Of a DNA stretch of 64,000 nt, positions 21,984-33,749 are shown in pieces. Every line of letters starts with the position of its first letter. The first letter of the stretch is position 1. The position numbers and the translations under genes are program-made. The notes beneath the pieces were generated by a model. That model searched no databases and was not told the origin of the DNA. It was given only the letters and a program-made list of their open reading frames with translations. The stretch comes from Anagrus nilaparvatae (lineage: Eukaryota > Arthropoda > Insecta > Hymenoptera > Mymaridae), in contig JAKSXM010000147.1 of assembly GCA_022575985.1 (NCBI GenBank), positions 18,386,001 through 18,450,000 on the forward strand, read 5' to 3'.

Positions 21984-22900
21984 TTTGTGATCGCTTTTTT
22001 GAACTCAGCGCACTTCCTGGAACCCGGAAAGTGCTTGAGTTCGTTTCCCTTCATTTTAGCAGCTTTGCAGAGGAAGAATCGCAGCTTTCCTGTGCATTCG
22101 TCTGCCTTGTGGTTTTCCAGTCCACATTTAAAGCAAAGTTTGCTTCTATCGGGCCCCTTGCAATTTCCTGCAATATGCCCGTAGGCTAAGCATCTGAAGC
22201 ATCTAAGTGGGGTAGACTGCAGTCTTACTCTACAGTTCCCCAGGCCTAGCTTAATGCTACCTTTTTTGACCAGCTTAAACGCAGCCTTTTCGTCCATCTC
22301 TATTGTCGCTAATCTCTGCTCCCGAATATTAGGCTGAGATAGCTTTACCTGAATCGGTCCGGTTTCCTTCAAGGCAGCTTTCAGGGCTACCTCTACTTCT
22401 TCTTTCGTGGTAAGGCAGTCGATGTCCCGAATCTGGAGGTTCCGACGTGGCGTCAAACATGCGACGTTCACGTTCTCCCCCATTGTTGCCTTGACTGCCT
22501 CGAAAAGAGCTGTTTGCCCTTCTGTTTTTCCTTTCATCTCTATCAATACGTTACCGGCTTGAGTTTTTCTTACTGAACAGATGTTAGCTGCAGTAGCCTC
22601 TCCACTAACGCTTTCCTTGATCTGCTTCAAGACATCCGCGTACGCTTTCCCTTCTGGTAGCTTAATTGCGACTGCCTTGTCTCTAGCTCTAGGAAGCTTC
22701 GCTTTCCCCTTGGCGTTCCCTTTCTTCTTTTCTTTTTTTCTTTCCTCGTCTTTTTCTCTCTCTGCCTTTTTCCTTTTCTTTCTCCTGTTCCTTCGGCCAG
22801 TGTAATCTTGGAATTCGTCATTGTCCCCAAGAGGAGTCTCAGTAGGTTCCGGCGTCTTGTCTCTATTTCCTTCCAATTCCGTCACTGTTTCTTTTGTCAT
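21980..22900 (-). CDS. LINE ORF1: gag-like nucleic-acid-binding protein
   Basis: The first usable ATG is at 22900, giving about 306 aa; the frame is open further upstream through the (TTA)n tract, but only from a TTG. After an acidic start comes a highly basic KKRKKAEREK-type region, a central domain, and zinc knuckles: CFRCLAYGHIAGNC and CFKCGLENHKADEC are both CX2CX4HX4C. The third motif of this family seems to lack its first cysteine, with Phe in the expected place, but keeps the later C, H and C. Such proteins bind the element RNA. The stop TGA overlaps the ORF2 ATG by two bases. Confidence 0.88.
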   Translation of the reverse strand: MTKETVTELEGNRDKTPEPTETPLGDNDEFQDYTGRRNRRKKRKKAEREKDEERKKEKKKGNAKGKAKLPRARDKAVAIKLPEGKAYADVLKQIKESVSGEATAANICSVRKTQAGNVLIEMKGKTEGQTALFEAVKATMGENVNVACLTPRRNLQIRDIDCLTTKEEVEVALKAALKETGPIQVKLSQPNIREQRLATIEMDEKAAFKLVKKGSIKLGLGNCRVRLQSTPLRCFRCLAYGHIAGNCKGPDRSKLCFKCGLENHKADECTGKLRFFLCKAAKMKGNELKHFPGSRKCAEFKKAITK

Positions 22901-22998
22901 TCTTACCAATGAAACAGTAAGCCTAGGATACGTTGGCGGCTTGTTAAACCTGGCAGCTGAGAGTGGTTTTGCCACGGATGCAGCAGAATTGGCTTTCT

Positions 22999-23000
<2 letters not shown>

Positions 23001-23058
<58 letters not shown>

Positions 23059-23265
23059 AAGGAGTTCCGGTTTGGGGCAAACAAGCGCAGGGGGGTTTAT
23101 AGTGTGTTTATCCAGTAAGAATCTGGGGAAAAACCGGCGACCACGTTCGCCGGCAGTCTTCCGGTTGTACTTGTACAACTGGACGGTCATGGAATTTTGC
23201 GGGTCTTTAAGGCCCGCATACATTCCATGGCTGATGCAAAATTCACAAGATTCCCTTGAAAAAAA
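23001..23265. repeat. (TAA)n tract and GC-richer segment upstream of LINE
   Basis: A pure TAA tract of about 54 bp (23001-23054) is followed by about 200 bp (23057-23265) with balanced base composition unlike the AT-rich surroundings, bounded by an A-rich run. This segment is either the true LINE 5' UTR or the remnant of another element. I see no similarity to the LINE 3' UTR. Confidence 0.6.
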
Positions 23266-23644
23266 AAATAAATAAATAAAAAAAAATAACAATAAAAATA
23301 ATAATATACTTTTTGAGATTCTTATCTCTTCAGAAAAATCTTATTTTTAGTTTTTAGTTCAGATTAAAATAAATGTGTACCATGAAAAATTGAAATACTT
23401 TTATTAAATCATGCACAAGTCATAAAAAAAAGTTAATAAAGATTAAACGAAGCCCTCCTACTGTGTAAAAGTGATTAGACGTAGAAACTCGTTTAAGTTT
23501 ATATCCTGGTTTATATATTTAACCTGCGCAAGCTTATGCATCTTTTCAAAAAATATTTTGATTATTATAATTTTTCATATTTTATTTTTTTCTTAAAAAA
23601 TAAAATTTTACTTTATAAAACAAAAGTAACTATATATATAACTA
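23266..23644. other. AT-rich spacer, no gene seen
   Basis: Simple A/T-rich sequence between the GC-richer segment and the next MITE. Nothing supported. Confidence 0.5.
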
Positions 23645-23950
23645 CACCGAGAAAAAAATCCGCTTGCGGTAAGCGGAATTCCGCTTGTAGCTAGTGGAAT
23701 TTTTTATATTTGGTTAAACGATTGCAAATGACTTGAAACGTAAAAAAAATGGAAAAAAAATTTTTTTCCCACTTACTTGGGATATCCGTACATTGGTATG
23801 ATGAGAAATTTTTTGAAAATTAATTTTCTTTACGTTTTAAGTCATTTGCAATTGTTTGCGAAGGAAAAAAATTCCGCTATCCACAAGCGGAATTCCACTT
23901 GCCGTTAGCGGAATAGTTCCATTTGCGGCAAGCGGAATTTTTTTTAAGTG
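23645..23950. mobile_element. TA-flanked MITE with internal GCGGAATTCCGC repeats
   Basis: Ends CACCGAGAAAAAAA and TTTTTTTTAAGTG with TA outside (23643-23644, 23951-23952). Inside each end are repeated CCGCTTG/GCGGAATTCCGC units, so the arms can also fold locally. The A-run terminus after CAC resembles mariner-type MITEs. Confidence 0.75.
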
Positions 23951-24564
23951 TACATAAAAAAATATTAATTACGTTTTGAGATCTATATAAAATCCATTTT
24001 TCGTCAGAAATTACAAATTTGTCTGCAATTAGAAAATTGATAATTTTTAGCCAAAAATTACCATTTGGTTAATTGGTTATGGTTATGATGAATTAAAGAT
24101 AAAAAACTGGTTTAGAAGGCTCAAAGGGTGACACTTACACAAAAAAAAAAATGAGATAAACCAGAAGTGTTTTGGTTAACTTGTGAGGTTTTAGCGTTTT
24201 ATTGAAAATTATCAAAAAACTCACCTTTATAACATTGAACCCTGCGTTTCTAGGCCCAGAAGGTTTACTGGAATGAACAAAGGGTAGTCGGCAGGTTTTT
24301 CAAAATAATAAACTCATCCGCATAACCATTTGGTATAATTTTGTGTTCGTATTAAACTCCCCTTGTTAGTATAAGCGCAGTTTGCGTATTTTTAAAAATA
24401 ACAAAAGTTCTTGACTGAAATAATTTTTTTTTTTTAAGATTTGAAAAACCAATAAATAACTTACTGGTTTTAAAAAACGATGCCAAGTAATTGGCACTAT
24501 GGTTTCTCATTAACACTTAATGGTCTATTTTACCTAGTAAAAACTATAATTCTAGATATTAGTA
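23951..24564. repeat. Dispersed repeat, homologous to 57340-57900
   Basis: Segments such as GTGACACTTACAC, AACCAGAAGTGTTTTGGTTAA and GCCAAGTAATTGGCACTAT recur at 57340-57900 in a different order, so both are copies of one rearranged noncoding repeat. The 24565 foldback interrupts the right end here. Confidence 0.6.
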
Positions 24565-26245
24565 CCCGCGTAGAAATAAAAAAGATCTTGATAAGATCTT
24601 TTAAAGATCTTGAAGTTTGTCGTTATTTTGTCTTAAATTCGTCTTGGAAATGTCTTGGAAATGAAACAAATCAAGACGTTCATCTTTAAGACTAAATATC
24701 TTAATTTATCTTAACTTTGTCTTAAATTTTTTTTTTTTGCAAGATTTGAAAAAATTTTATTTTATGACCAAGCGGACTAAGATTTTAAGGTTAAAATATC
24801 ATTTTTTTCAATTTTTGATTTATGATTTTTTAAAAAACTTTATCAAAAGAAATTAGGAAGAAAAAAAAGTTTGAAAATAAGCTGAGAAATTTTGAAAAAT
24901 TTTTTTAATTAAAGATCCGCTGCTCCCTGCAAGTTGATCTCCTAGAAAAAAAGAACTGAAAGGAAAAAAAAATCATTCATATTTTTCTACTAGATTTTCT
25001 GTTGTTTGTCACACTAAAAAAATCTCGAAATCAATCGAAAATTACTAAATGAAGTATTCTTTAGAATATCTTTCAAATTAATTTTTAACTATCAATATCA
25101 CTTTTTTGTCTCCTTTTCAAAAATATTTTTTTTAATTCTTCAAATATTTTTGAGTCATTATTTAACACACTTTTGCAACTTCAAAACTTTCCAGATCAAG
25201 GGATTTTAAAAAAAGTTCAAGATTAATAACTTTAAATAAATAGGATTTTTAAAAAATAAATACTTGATAAAATAAAAACGAAATTTTTTATAAAAATAAT
25301 TAAATTAATTTGTTGCTAAAAAAATTAAAAGAAATTTTAAATGAACTGACATTTGGTGGTGCATCTAAATTATATTTAATACTTACTCAATTTTTTGTTT
25401 ATTAGTGTCACACATAGCAACGAATTTGAACTAAAAAAATAGTTTTATTTCAGGTTATACTAAGTATGTGATTAACAAATAAATAAAAAAATTTAGTCCA
25501 TCTCAACTCGATGTGAAACTTAAATGTCCTATAAAATTTTAAATAAAATTGTTTCAAAAAAATAAAAATTTTTGATTTCAAGATCAATTTTTATAAAAAA
25601 TAATGCAATGATGCACTTTTCCAAAATTTATTATGAATTCGAATCATATTATTCATTGAAAGAATATTTTTAAAGAAAAAGAAGGGAAATATCGATAGTT
25701 AAAAATTAATTTGGAAGGATATAAGATAAAACAAGAATTTGGAAGGACTTCTAAACAATGCCTTATTTTTGGCTAATTTCGAGATTTTCGTAATGTGAAA
25801 AATAGCAGAAAATATGAATGCATCCATTATTTTTTCATTTCACTCCCCTTTTTTAGGATATTGAGTTACAGCAGAGCAGCGGATCTTCAATTAAAAAAAT
25901 TTTTCAAAATGTCAGCTTATTTTCAAATTTTTTTTTTCCTAATTTTCTTTTCCTAATTTCTTTTGATAAAGTTTTTTAAAAAATCAAAAATCAAAAATTG
26001 AAAAAAAATGATATTTTAACCTTAAAATCTTAATCCGCTTGGTCATAAAATAAAATTTTTTTGAATCTTGCAAAAAAAAAAAATTTAAGACAAAGTTAAG
26101 ATAAATTAAGATATTTAGTCTTAAAGATGAACGTCTTGATTTGTTTCATTTCCAAGACATTTTCAAGACGAATTTAAGACAAAATAACGACAAACTTCAA
26201 GATCTTTAAAAGATCTTATCAAGATCTTTTTTATTTCTACGCGGG
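24565..26245. mobile_element. TA-flanked foldback element, 1.7 kb
   Basis: Arms of about 580 bp (24565-25140 and 25660-26245) begin CCCGCGTAGAAATAAAAAAG, with TA on both sides. The arms are clearly diverged, with substitutions and indels, so this is older than the 12.7-kb and 32-kb palindromes. Close to each end are GATCTT repeats. No ORF. Confidence 0.75.
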
Positions 26246-26301
26246 TAATTACGGTATTAGTATTTAGGTGGGTAAATTTAAATTAAGTGTGTATGAAATG
26301 T

Positions 26302-26440
26302 ATGATCGGGTCTTCAAAACTGCCTCAGAGTATTTTTTTTTGTTGTTGAAAATACTACCAAAAATAAGTCACTATCCCAATTTTTAGCCTCGTAGAGCAA
26401 AATCTCGATTTTTGGGTTTTGGACTCTATAAAAAAGGAAA
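26302..26440. repeat. Solo copy of the tnp2-element terminal sequence
   Basis: TCGGGTCTTCAAAACTGCC followed by ACCAAAAATAAGTCAC and GAGCAAAATCTCGATTTTT matches the left terminal region of the transposon at 44425. The opposite end and the transposase are missing here. Confidence 0.65.
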
Positions 26441-26992
26441 GAAAAGTGAGGGATAATTTCTCTTATTTTGCCTTTTCCTCTTAGCTTTCAAAAGTTCATT
26501 TTTTACAAATTTCGAATTTACCACCAAGTCACGTGACCAATTAAAAATCTGTCCAAAAAATTGGATTCTGTAGGGAATTTTACATAAGGATATATCTCTT
26601 TATGTTTTTAAGAGCTTTTATGTTAAAACAGTGAAATAATTTAAGAATTTTCTGATTAATTTTGATAAATTTACAATTACATAGTATAATTTAAAAAATA
26701 AAAAAATTCTTTCAAAATATGAGATATTTTCTCGGATATTTTAATATTTGAATTTAAAGGTCCAGGTTCAGCTTAAGTTACCATACCAAATTTTTTTTTA
26801 AATGACTTATTTTAGGTCTTGGATTTGCATTTTTTTTGAAAAATATTAATTTTGACTGGAAAAATTTGAACAAAAATAATTATGGTGAACTTGACTTTCG
26901 GTTAATTTGAAAAATTCAAACGGCTAAAAATCAAATCGGAAGTGGCCCAGAAATAACAAAAAAATTTTTGTCGGATAATTCAGATAAAAATT
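26441..26992. other. AT-rich stretch, no gene seen
   Basis: Noncoding. It may be internal sequence of the incomplete element whose end is at 26302. Confidence 0.4.
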
Positions 26993-27345
26993 AGTATATT
27001 ATGACCCAAATCAAATCGCACGTAAAATATGGTAAACTGCGATTTTGGGCATTCTTTTTTTATGGCCCAGGGTCTTATACGATTTTTCTGCATCAGTGGC
27101 GAGAAAACACGGCTTTTCTGGTTAGCCGCAAGAAAGCACGTATTTCCCGGGCGCTGCGCGTCCGACAAAGACATGTTTTCTCGCCACTGATGCAGAAAAA
27201 TCGTATACGACCCTGGGCCATGAAAAAAGATTGCTCCAAATCGCATTTTACCCAAGATTTTACCATCCTCGGCTTCGCCTCGGAAGGTAATTTACGTGCG
27301 ATTTGGGCCATTCTTTATTTTTCTGGCCATGGGTCGTAATATGCT
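26993..27345. mobile_element. Complete copy of the CCGAGG hairpin family
   Basis: The whole copy folds: TAGTATATTATGACCC at the left and GGGTCGTAATATGCT at the right, with a GC-rich centre (GGGCGCTGCGCG). It contains the hallmark AATTACC-TTCCGAGG-CGAAG-CCGAGGATGG hairpin. Short ORFs on both strands are products of the symmetry and are not genes. Confidence 0.7.
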
Positions 27346-27394
27346 GTTGCCGGACGAGCAGCAGCTAGGAAATACGTGCTTTCTGGCCGCTGAC

Positions 27395-27960
27395 CAGAAA
27401 TAGTATATTTACGGCTCGTGTACAGAAAAGTAAAGAATGGCCCAAATCGCACGTAAATTACCTTCCGAAGCGAAGCCGAGGATGGTAAACTGCGATTTGG
27501 GGCATTCTTTATTTATGGACAAGGCCCGTATAAAATTTTTCTGCGACAGTAGCGAGAAAATTCAATTTCCTCGGCTGGGCTGCAGCATGCAAAAGTCGAA
27601 TCCCATATTTTGTCCCGTGTTTTAAACAATAGTTTTACATATAATGGGCAAAAAAGCCGTCTCCCTAGGGCAGAAAATAAGCTTTTTTTGCCCTAGATAT
27701 GTAAAAAACTTTTACGGCGATTTGGGCCATTCTTTACTTTTCTGGACACGAGCAGTAAATATACTTTTCTTCCTAGTGGGCCGAAAACACTTTTTTCGCC
27801 CCGCAGCGAAATCGATAAACACGCGTTTTCACCCCACTGAGAAAGAAAAATTTCGTTTTGTCCATGGGAACAAAAAAAAAATACCCCAGATCGCAGTTTA
27901 CCATCCTCGGCTTCGCCTCGGATGCTAATTAACGTGCGATCTGGGCCATTCTTTTTTTTG
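27395..27960. repeat. Further hairpin-family copies, partly fused
   Basis: At least two more copies (about 27397-27560 and 27715-27955) carry GCCCAAATCGCACGTAA and the CCGAGG hairpin. Between them is a segment (27590-27710) with CCCGTGTT...TAGTTTT that recurs, diverged, at about 30285-30440. Confidence 0.6.
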
Positions 27961-28639
27961 GCTCCCTTGATTAAAAATGTACTAATTCCTTTCCATCTTT
28001 TACAGAGGTTCTCTGACCTTGAAAGTGTATACTAGAAAAATTAAATAGCATGTAGAAAATGTGTATTTAATAACTTATCATATGATTTTAATGTTGCGTC
28101 TTGTATTCAATCTGTTATTCATCCCTCTTACCCTTCTTCCTTCAATATTTTTCCTTTTTATTTTACCTTTCTTTATGCGCGCTCTTGCAGTAGCCCAAGT
28201 GACGACAGATTTGATGAACCAATTAGATTCATTAATTTTTTAAGTGAGAAATAGAAAGAGACAAATTGATGCCTACTTTAGGTGTACTTTGTGTGACTTT
28301 CTTCAAGAAAGTTGAGTTATTTCATGTAAATCCTTTGTTGGATAAACATCGTTTTTTCATTGTTCTTGTGAAAATTAAGTGTCAAGTTATTTTTTAATTG
28401 TTTCAATTGTGTCTATTTTTTGGAAACTCATTGAAGGTAAGAATTTTTAATTTTTTTTATATTATTGTATTTACTTATTGTTTTAAGTGTGAAAATAATC
28501 TGAAATTTTGGAAAAATCGTATTTATTTATTTGAATCTAAAAGTTTTTTATTAACTAAAATAATAATAATTTTAAAAAATTTTACAAAAACTGAATTTTT
28601 TTAATTTTCATTAAATTTTTATTTTTTTTTTTTATGAAA

Positions 28640-29160
28640 AAATACATATAGATTTACAATCATGTAATTAAAGTAATGTTTTTTTAAATTATAGTATAAT
28701 AATATTTAAATTTGATCTCTCTGTAAAAAAAATTTGAAAATCGAATTATTAAAAGATGTATAAAAAATTTTTTCAAAGTTATAACTATTTTTTCTTGTCA
28801 GCGGCCAAAAAGCACGTATTTCCCGGCCACTGCGTGACAGGAAAAGACGCGTTTTCTCGCCACTGACGAAGAAAAATCGTATACGAATCTTGTCCATATA
28901 AATAAAGAATTACTCAAATCGCAGTTTACCAACCTCGGCTTCGCCTCGTATGGTAATTTACGTGCGATTTTGGCCATTCTTTACTTTTCTGAACATGGGA
29001 TCGTAATATACTATTTTAACTATTTTTATTATGACAAATTGTAAAAAAATAAATTAAAAAAAAAAATTAAAATCGGTAAACCGATTTTCTTCTGACTTTC
29101 AAGATAGATTGTGGTAGATGAAAAAACATCCCCCTCAGTTTACTTAAATGGGCTTCAAAA
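28640..29160. repeat. Old fragment of the giant palindrome, with hairpin insert
   Basis: 28640-28780 and 29030-29150 resemble the internal part of the giant element near 38150-38460 (for example GGTTGTGGTAGTTGAAAAAACATC). A hairpin-family copy at about 28795-29010 interrupts it. This shows the giant element has older relatives in the neighbourhood. Confidence 0.55.
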
Positions 29161-29274
29161 ATAGGATTCAAAAATATTTGCCTTCGGAATTAAAAAAAAT
29201 ATTTTTATTTATTTTTTAGTTACATTTTATTACTGATTTTATTTCAGTATATACTTAAAACATGTTTTTACAGT

Positions 29275-29449
29275 ATGGCGCATTGTGTAGCATGTGAAAA
29301 TGGTGACAAGCCTACTAAACATTTTTGCATTGATTGCGATAAACCCACTCACACTATTTCTGGATGCTCAGAGTCAATTGGGGATCCGGAAGGTAACGGC
29401 GAACGAAGACGATGCATGGAATGTGCAGCAAAAAAACGGAAATCTGAAG
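29275..29449 (+). CDS. Zinc-finger-like exon, 58 codons plus one base
   Basis: It opens with ATG 29275 just after a T-rich CAG acceptor-like site and ends at a GTAAAT donor (29450) in phase 1. The peptide has CVAC, HFCIDC, THTISGC and CMEC, that is, eight or more Cys/His in CXXC-type pairs, followed by a basic KKRKSE tail. This looks like a zinc-binding module of the kind found at the N-terminus of transposon-related or DUF-type insect proteins; I do not recognise the exact family. The phase fits the acceptor of the DUF4806-gene exon at 59742, but about 30 kb and several transposons intervene, so joining them is speculative. Confidence 0.55.
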
Positions 29450-29981
29450 GTAAATTATTATATAGTAATTATTTTTTTTTTTTTCATCCCTGGTTTGAAA
29501 ATACGATTTTTCACTTGGATTTTATAATTGAAAAAAATTCTTGAATTGTTTAAGGAGTTATGATTTTCATTTTCAGAGAGGGTATTTGGATAATTATAGT
29601 ATGTACTCTTTTTCATAATATGACATATTCACTTTTCACTCGCTTTTCATGTTTCTAAAGAATTAATTTTTTTTTTTAACTAATTAAAATTATCTAATTT
29701 GGGATTCCCAAAGAATTCAATTAAAATTTTTAAATACTTTAAAATATCATAATATTATTCTTCTTTGATATTATGTCGAGATATCTATCGAGATATTTAA
29801 ATAAGTCAAAACAAAAGTATTGCTCAGATAGGCGTGTTAAAAAAATAAAAATTTTTTTAATAAAATCACCCCTATATAAAAGAATTATTTTGTATTTATT
29901 TTTATTTTCATTGGTCATCGTTATTTTAAATTATTTTTGTCTTAAACTTGAAATGTTAAAAATAAAAAATTACCTTTTTAA

Positions 29982-30025
<44 letters not shown>

Positions 30026-32262
30026 TAACTCGAATAGGTAGTCCGAGGATAATAATAAAGTACATAAGAACGCGTGCATACAAACGTGATGCAACGTTGT
30101 CGTACTTTTATTTGACCTTCAATGAATACCGTTATTTTAATTGCCTGGTGATCAACCTTAAGATCTTCTTAATAATTGTATATGCTTTTGTTAATTTTTT
30201 AAATGCTTTCATATTCGCTACAAAAAAAGTAATTTTTATATTATACTATATTATAAAAAAATAATAATATCTATTTGTTCAACAAGGGAAAAAAAATAGG
30301 ATTTTACGCTCACTCGTGCATACAACTGCATTGAAAGTAAAATTTCCTACATTTTTTCCCGTGTTCAACACATAGTTTTTCATTAAAAGCAAAAGAAAGA
30401 TCACCCGAAAGTAAGAAAGTAGATCTTTTTTGCAGCGTATAATAAAAAAAATTTTTTCGAATTTTGTTGATAATTAAAATTATGCAAGTATACGTATAAA
30501 AAAATTATACTGATTTATTTTTTAATATATTAAAAAAATTAATTCAAAAGTAAAGAATTGATTGAAATGTGTATTTTTTACATAAAATATATTAATTAAA
30601 AAACCTTGAAATTAAGCACCCTGATTTTTCAGGTTTACTTAAAAAATAAAATATCAAAAAAAAATTTCTTCGGTTTTGCATTTAAAAATAATCTTGAATA
30701 TTTAAAATAAATAATCATTAATACACAAATACATATAGTGTGTATATCTATGCAAATAGTATGATTAAATATCAATAAAATGAAAATCAGTGTATTATAT
30801 TTATTTTAACGAAAAACGAGTAACAAAAGCATCGTTTTTAACCGAGTAAAAGATTACTTTTTAATTATTGTAATTGGGCGTGGACCGATTGCATTATGTT
30901 TGTAAGAGATTGTTTTAAAGAAATGGAACTCTTTGTATTTTAAATCTTATTTAGTTTTAAATATTTATTTTTTTGAATATTTATCTTGTAGTTATAAAAT
31001 TTTATTTGTGCTATTCCCCATTTTTTGAAACTTTAGAGATTAAATTTTTGTTTAGACTTTTGTATAATATTTGAATTATAAACAAAATGTTTACCATTTA
31101 TTGGATACATCACCTAATACTTTATTGGATACATCACCTAATTTTTATAAAAATATTTGCAAAAAACTTTTTTTTTATTTTCAAGTTGTTGAAAATTGAT
31201 TTAAAATTAGACCCTGTATGAACATAGTAAAATTTTCGTTTAATAAGTGCCCAATAATCTTTGTGACAAAAAAAATTAGAATTAATAATGAATATTTTTA
31301 ATTTAATTAATTATTTATTCGTCAATTAGATTTAGGCCTATGTTGTGGGGCGGACAAACTTACATATCACTTAACTTAAAAATATTCGTATTTTGATATA
31401 AATAAATCATGATTAGTGAAAATTTTAACTACATCTTAACCAAGTTTGTGACTCAAACTGTCAGTATGCAGTACCTCACCTTTTTGTTATCATTTGCCAG
31501 ATTCCTAAACGAAAAAATGCTTAATTTTTCGGATCATGCAAATTAATAAAAAATTTTCACAACAAAATAGCATAAGCGTTGACATAAGCATAAGCGATAT
31601 TAAAGCATATTTTAAATAATGAGTTGAAGAACGCACCTTTGCTAGAAAACTTAGGCAAAGTTTGGGTACGTTAGTTCCCCTAAAATGTGATATGACTTTG
31701 TTGAATTTATGTGATGAGTTAAATATCCGTTCACATTACGTTTTCTGGGTAATTAATAAAAAACAACAAATGTTAACATTATAGAACAAATATTTGATTT
31801 TTTTTTCCATTGTTTATGATAGTGAAAAAATCCAAAAAATATCACACCCATCGTTTTGAATATAGTAAAGAGAGATAATTATAAAAACCAATTAAAAAAT
31901 TATCAAATTAGCAACTTTGCAATGAATTTCATACTTCTCAATAGCACATACGTATGTATTAAGCAAAGTTGAATTTTGACTAATAAGCAAAATTTTTCAA
32001 TCGTTTTTCAATAGTTAATTTTTCAATAGTAAAATTAATAAAAATTTTAAGAAAATTAATAGCTAGCTATCGTAAGCTTTATTTTATTGTGGAATTTACC
32101 CAATACTTCCAATTGTTTTTAATAAAATTTTTAATAGTTTTCAATCGGATAGTTATTTGATTGAAAAATTTTGCTAAAATTTTCTATAGATTATATTATC
32201 GCGAAGTTGAAAATGCATTAAAAGGTAACTTCATTTTTAAATCGTTTTCAATCGGAGACTTA
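29450..32262. other. AT-rich noncoding stretch
   Basis: Contains a 40-base poly(A) near 29979-30019, a diverged repeat at 30285-30440, and a two-copy tandem (TTTATTGGATACATCACCTAAT) at 31095-31142. The 163-codon frame across the poly(A) is low-complexity and not credible. Nothing else is supported. Confidence 0.5.
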
Positions 32263-32279
32263 CCCAGGAGAAAATTTTA

Positions 32280-32358
32280 TGTGGTTAATTACGTGGTTAA
32301 TTACGTGGTTAATTACGTGGTTAATTATGTGGTTAATTACGTGGTTAATTATGTGGTT
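32280..32358. repeat. 12-mer tandem array at the left terminus
   Basis: About six or seven copies of GTGGTTAATTAC/T directly inside the end; the mirrored array is at 43731-43806 in the right arm with a different copy pattern. Subterminal arrays are typical transposase-binding positions. Confidence 0.8.
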
Positions 32359-32419
32359 ATTTGATCAAACGTTATTTTTTTAAAAAATAGGTTAATTATT
32401 TGGTATACATAGATTTTTT

Positions 32420-33065
32420 TGGTCGCTAAGTTCAAATCTGAAGTTAGATTTTCGATATTGACAGTTGGCAGCTGTCAATTACCTGTCAAATCAGTTTCAT
32501 TTTTTAGAAATCTTAAATTTATTCTTATTTAATATATTTTTTGGATCTCTGACTTCAAATCTGAAGTCAGATTTACGATATTGATGGCTTTTGACAGTTG
32601 ACAGCTGTCAATTAGCTGTCAAATCGCTTTAATTTGTTAAAAACCTTGAATTCATCCTCATTCTTTATGTTTTTTGGGTCACTTGATTCAAATTTGAATT
32701 CAGATTGACGATATCAGTTGACAGCTGTCAATTAGCTGTCAAATAACTTTCATTTGTTAGAAACAATTAGTTTATTCTCATTAATTCTGTTTTTTTACGA
32801 TATTGACAATTTACAGATGACAATTAGCTGTCAAATCTTTTTTATTTGTTAAAAACTATAAATTTATTTAATTTAAAACTATAAATTTATTTAATTTAAA
32901 ACTATAAATTTATTTAACCTAACCTAAACTTTTATAGTATTCAAATTACGTTCACTTACAGGAATCTCAAATTTATTCTCTATCTTTATGTTATTTCTGT
33001 CGCTAATTTCAAATTTCGAGTCGGATTTATGATAATGATAGCTGTCAATTAGCTGTCAAAATACT
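32420..33065. repeat. Tandem array with GACAGCTGTCAATTAGCTGTCAA motif
   Basis: About five units of about 125 bp, each with a palindromic TGACAGCTGTCA core, a short AAATCTGAAGTCAGATTT palindrome and a TTATTCTCATT segment. The mirrored array lies at 43040-43690. Confidence 0.75.
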
Positions 33066-33749
33066 ACAAGCTGTTGGAATCCTCAAACTAATCAATTATG
33101 AAAATCCTCGACCCCCTTTAATCGGAAAAATTTCCCCCACCCGCTCTTCAATGTCGCGATTCACCATGCATGCCTCCTTTCAAAAATCCATTATGTTAAG
33201 AAGATTAATTTCTACAAACCTGAACTTTTTAGATTTTTTTTTCCATATTCAGACCTCCTATAGTTAACGTTTTTGAAGAAGTTTTGAATCCAAATTTATT
33301 TTGAAATCTGAAAAGCAATTAAGGCCCAAAGAATCATTTTGTCTTTGATTAAAGGTTTACGATTTAAAAAATAAAATTTGAAAACTTGATACTTATCTAA
33401 TACAAAAATTGCAGCTAATTTTCTTTGTAGAAAGATTATAGAAAACATTTTTCAAAAGCGGAAAATTAAAAGAATAATGGATAATATTTTATCATTATTT
33501 TATAGTAAAATGCATTGCCAAAACATATTTTTTAGCTCTTTTTCTACTTCCTCTGAAAATGTAAAAAAATTTTAATTAATATAAGTAATGTTATAATTAT
33601 CACGTTACTGCTTTAATCAAAAAAATTAAATTTCACTTACTTATTCTATTTTTATTAATTTCAGTAGTTTATTCGCTTATTTTCACCTTCTAGGGGTGTG
33701 TAGGTAAACAAGTATTTTAAATATCAAATGTCCTAAAATATGAAAAATT

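Noticed and set aside
19164..22184. Plus-strand frames up to 276 codons
   Set aside because: Antisense shadows of the LINE ORF2 and ORF1.
22901..23080. ORF1 extension with a poly-leucine N-terminus
   Set aside because: It begins at TTG, and the leucines come from the (TTA)n tract; the first ATG is at 22900.
27001..27928. Several 60-112-codon frames, some similar to 54229-54438
   Set aside because: They follow the CCGAGG hairpin repeats and occur on both strands because of symmetry.
29773..30264. 163-codon frame
   Set aside because: It runs through a 40-base poly(A), is low-complexity and has no domain.
32280..32358. CRISPR-like regular repeat array
   Set aside because: The 12-mers are contiguous with no spacers and lie at a transposon end in a eukaryotic genome.
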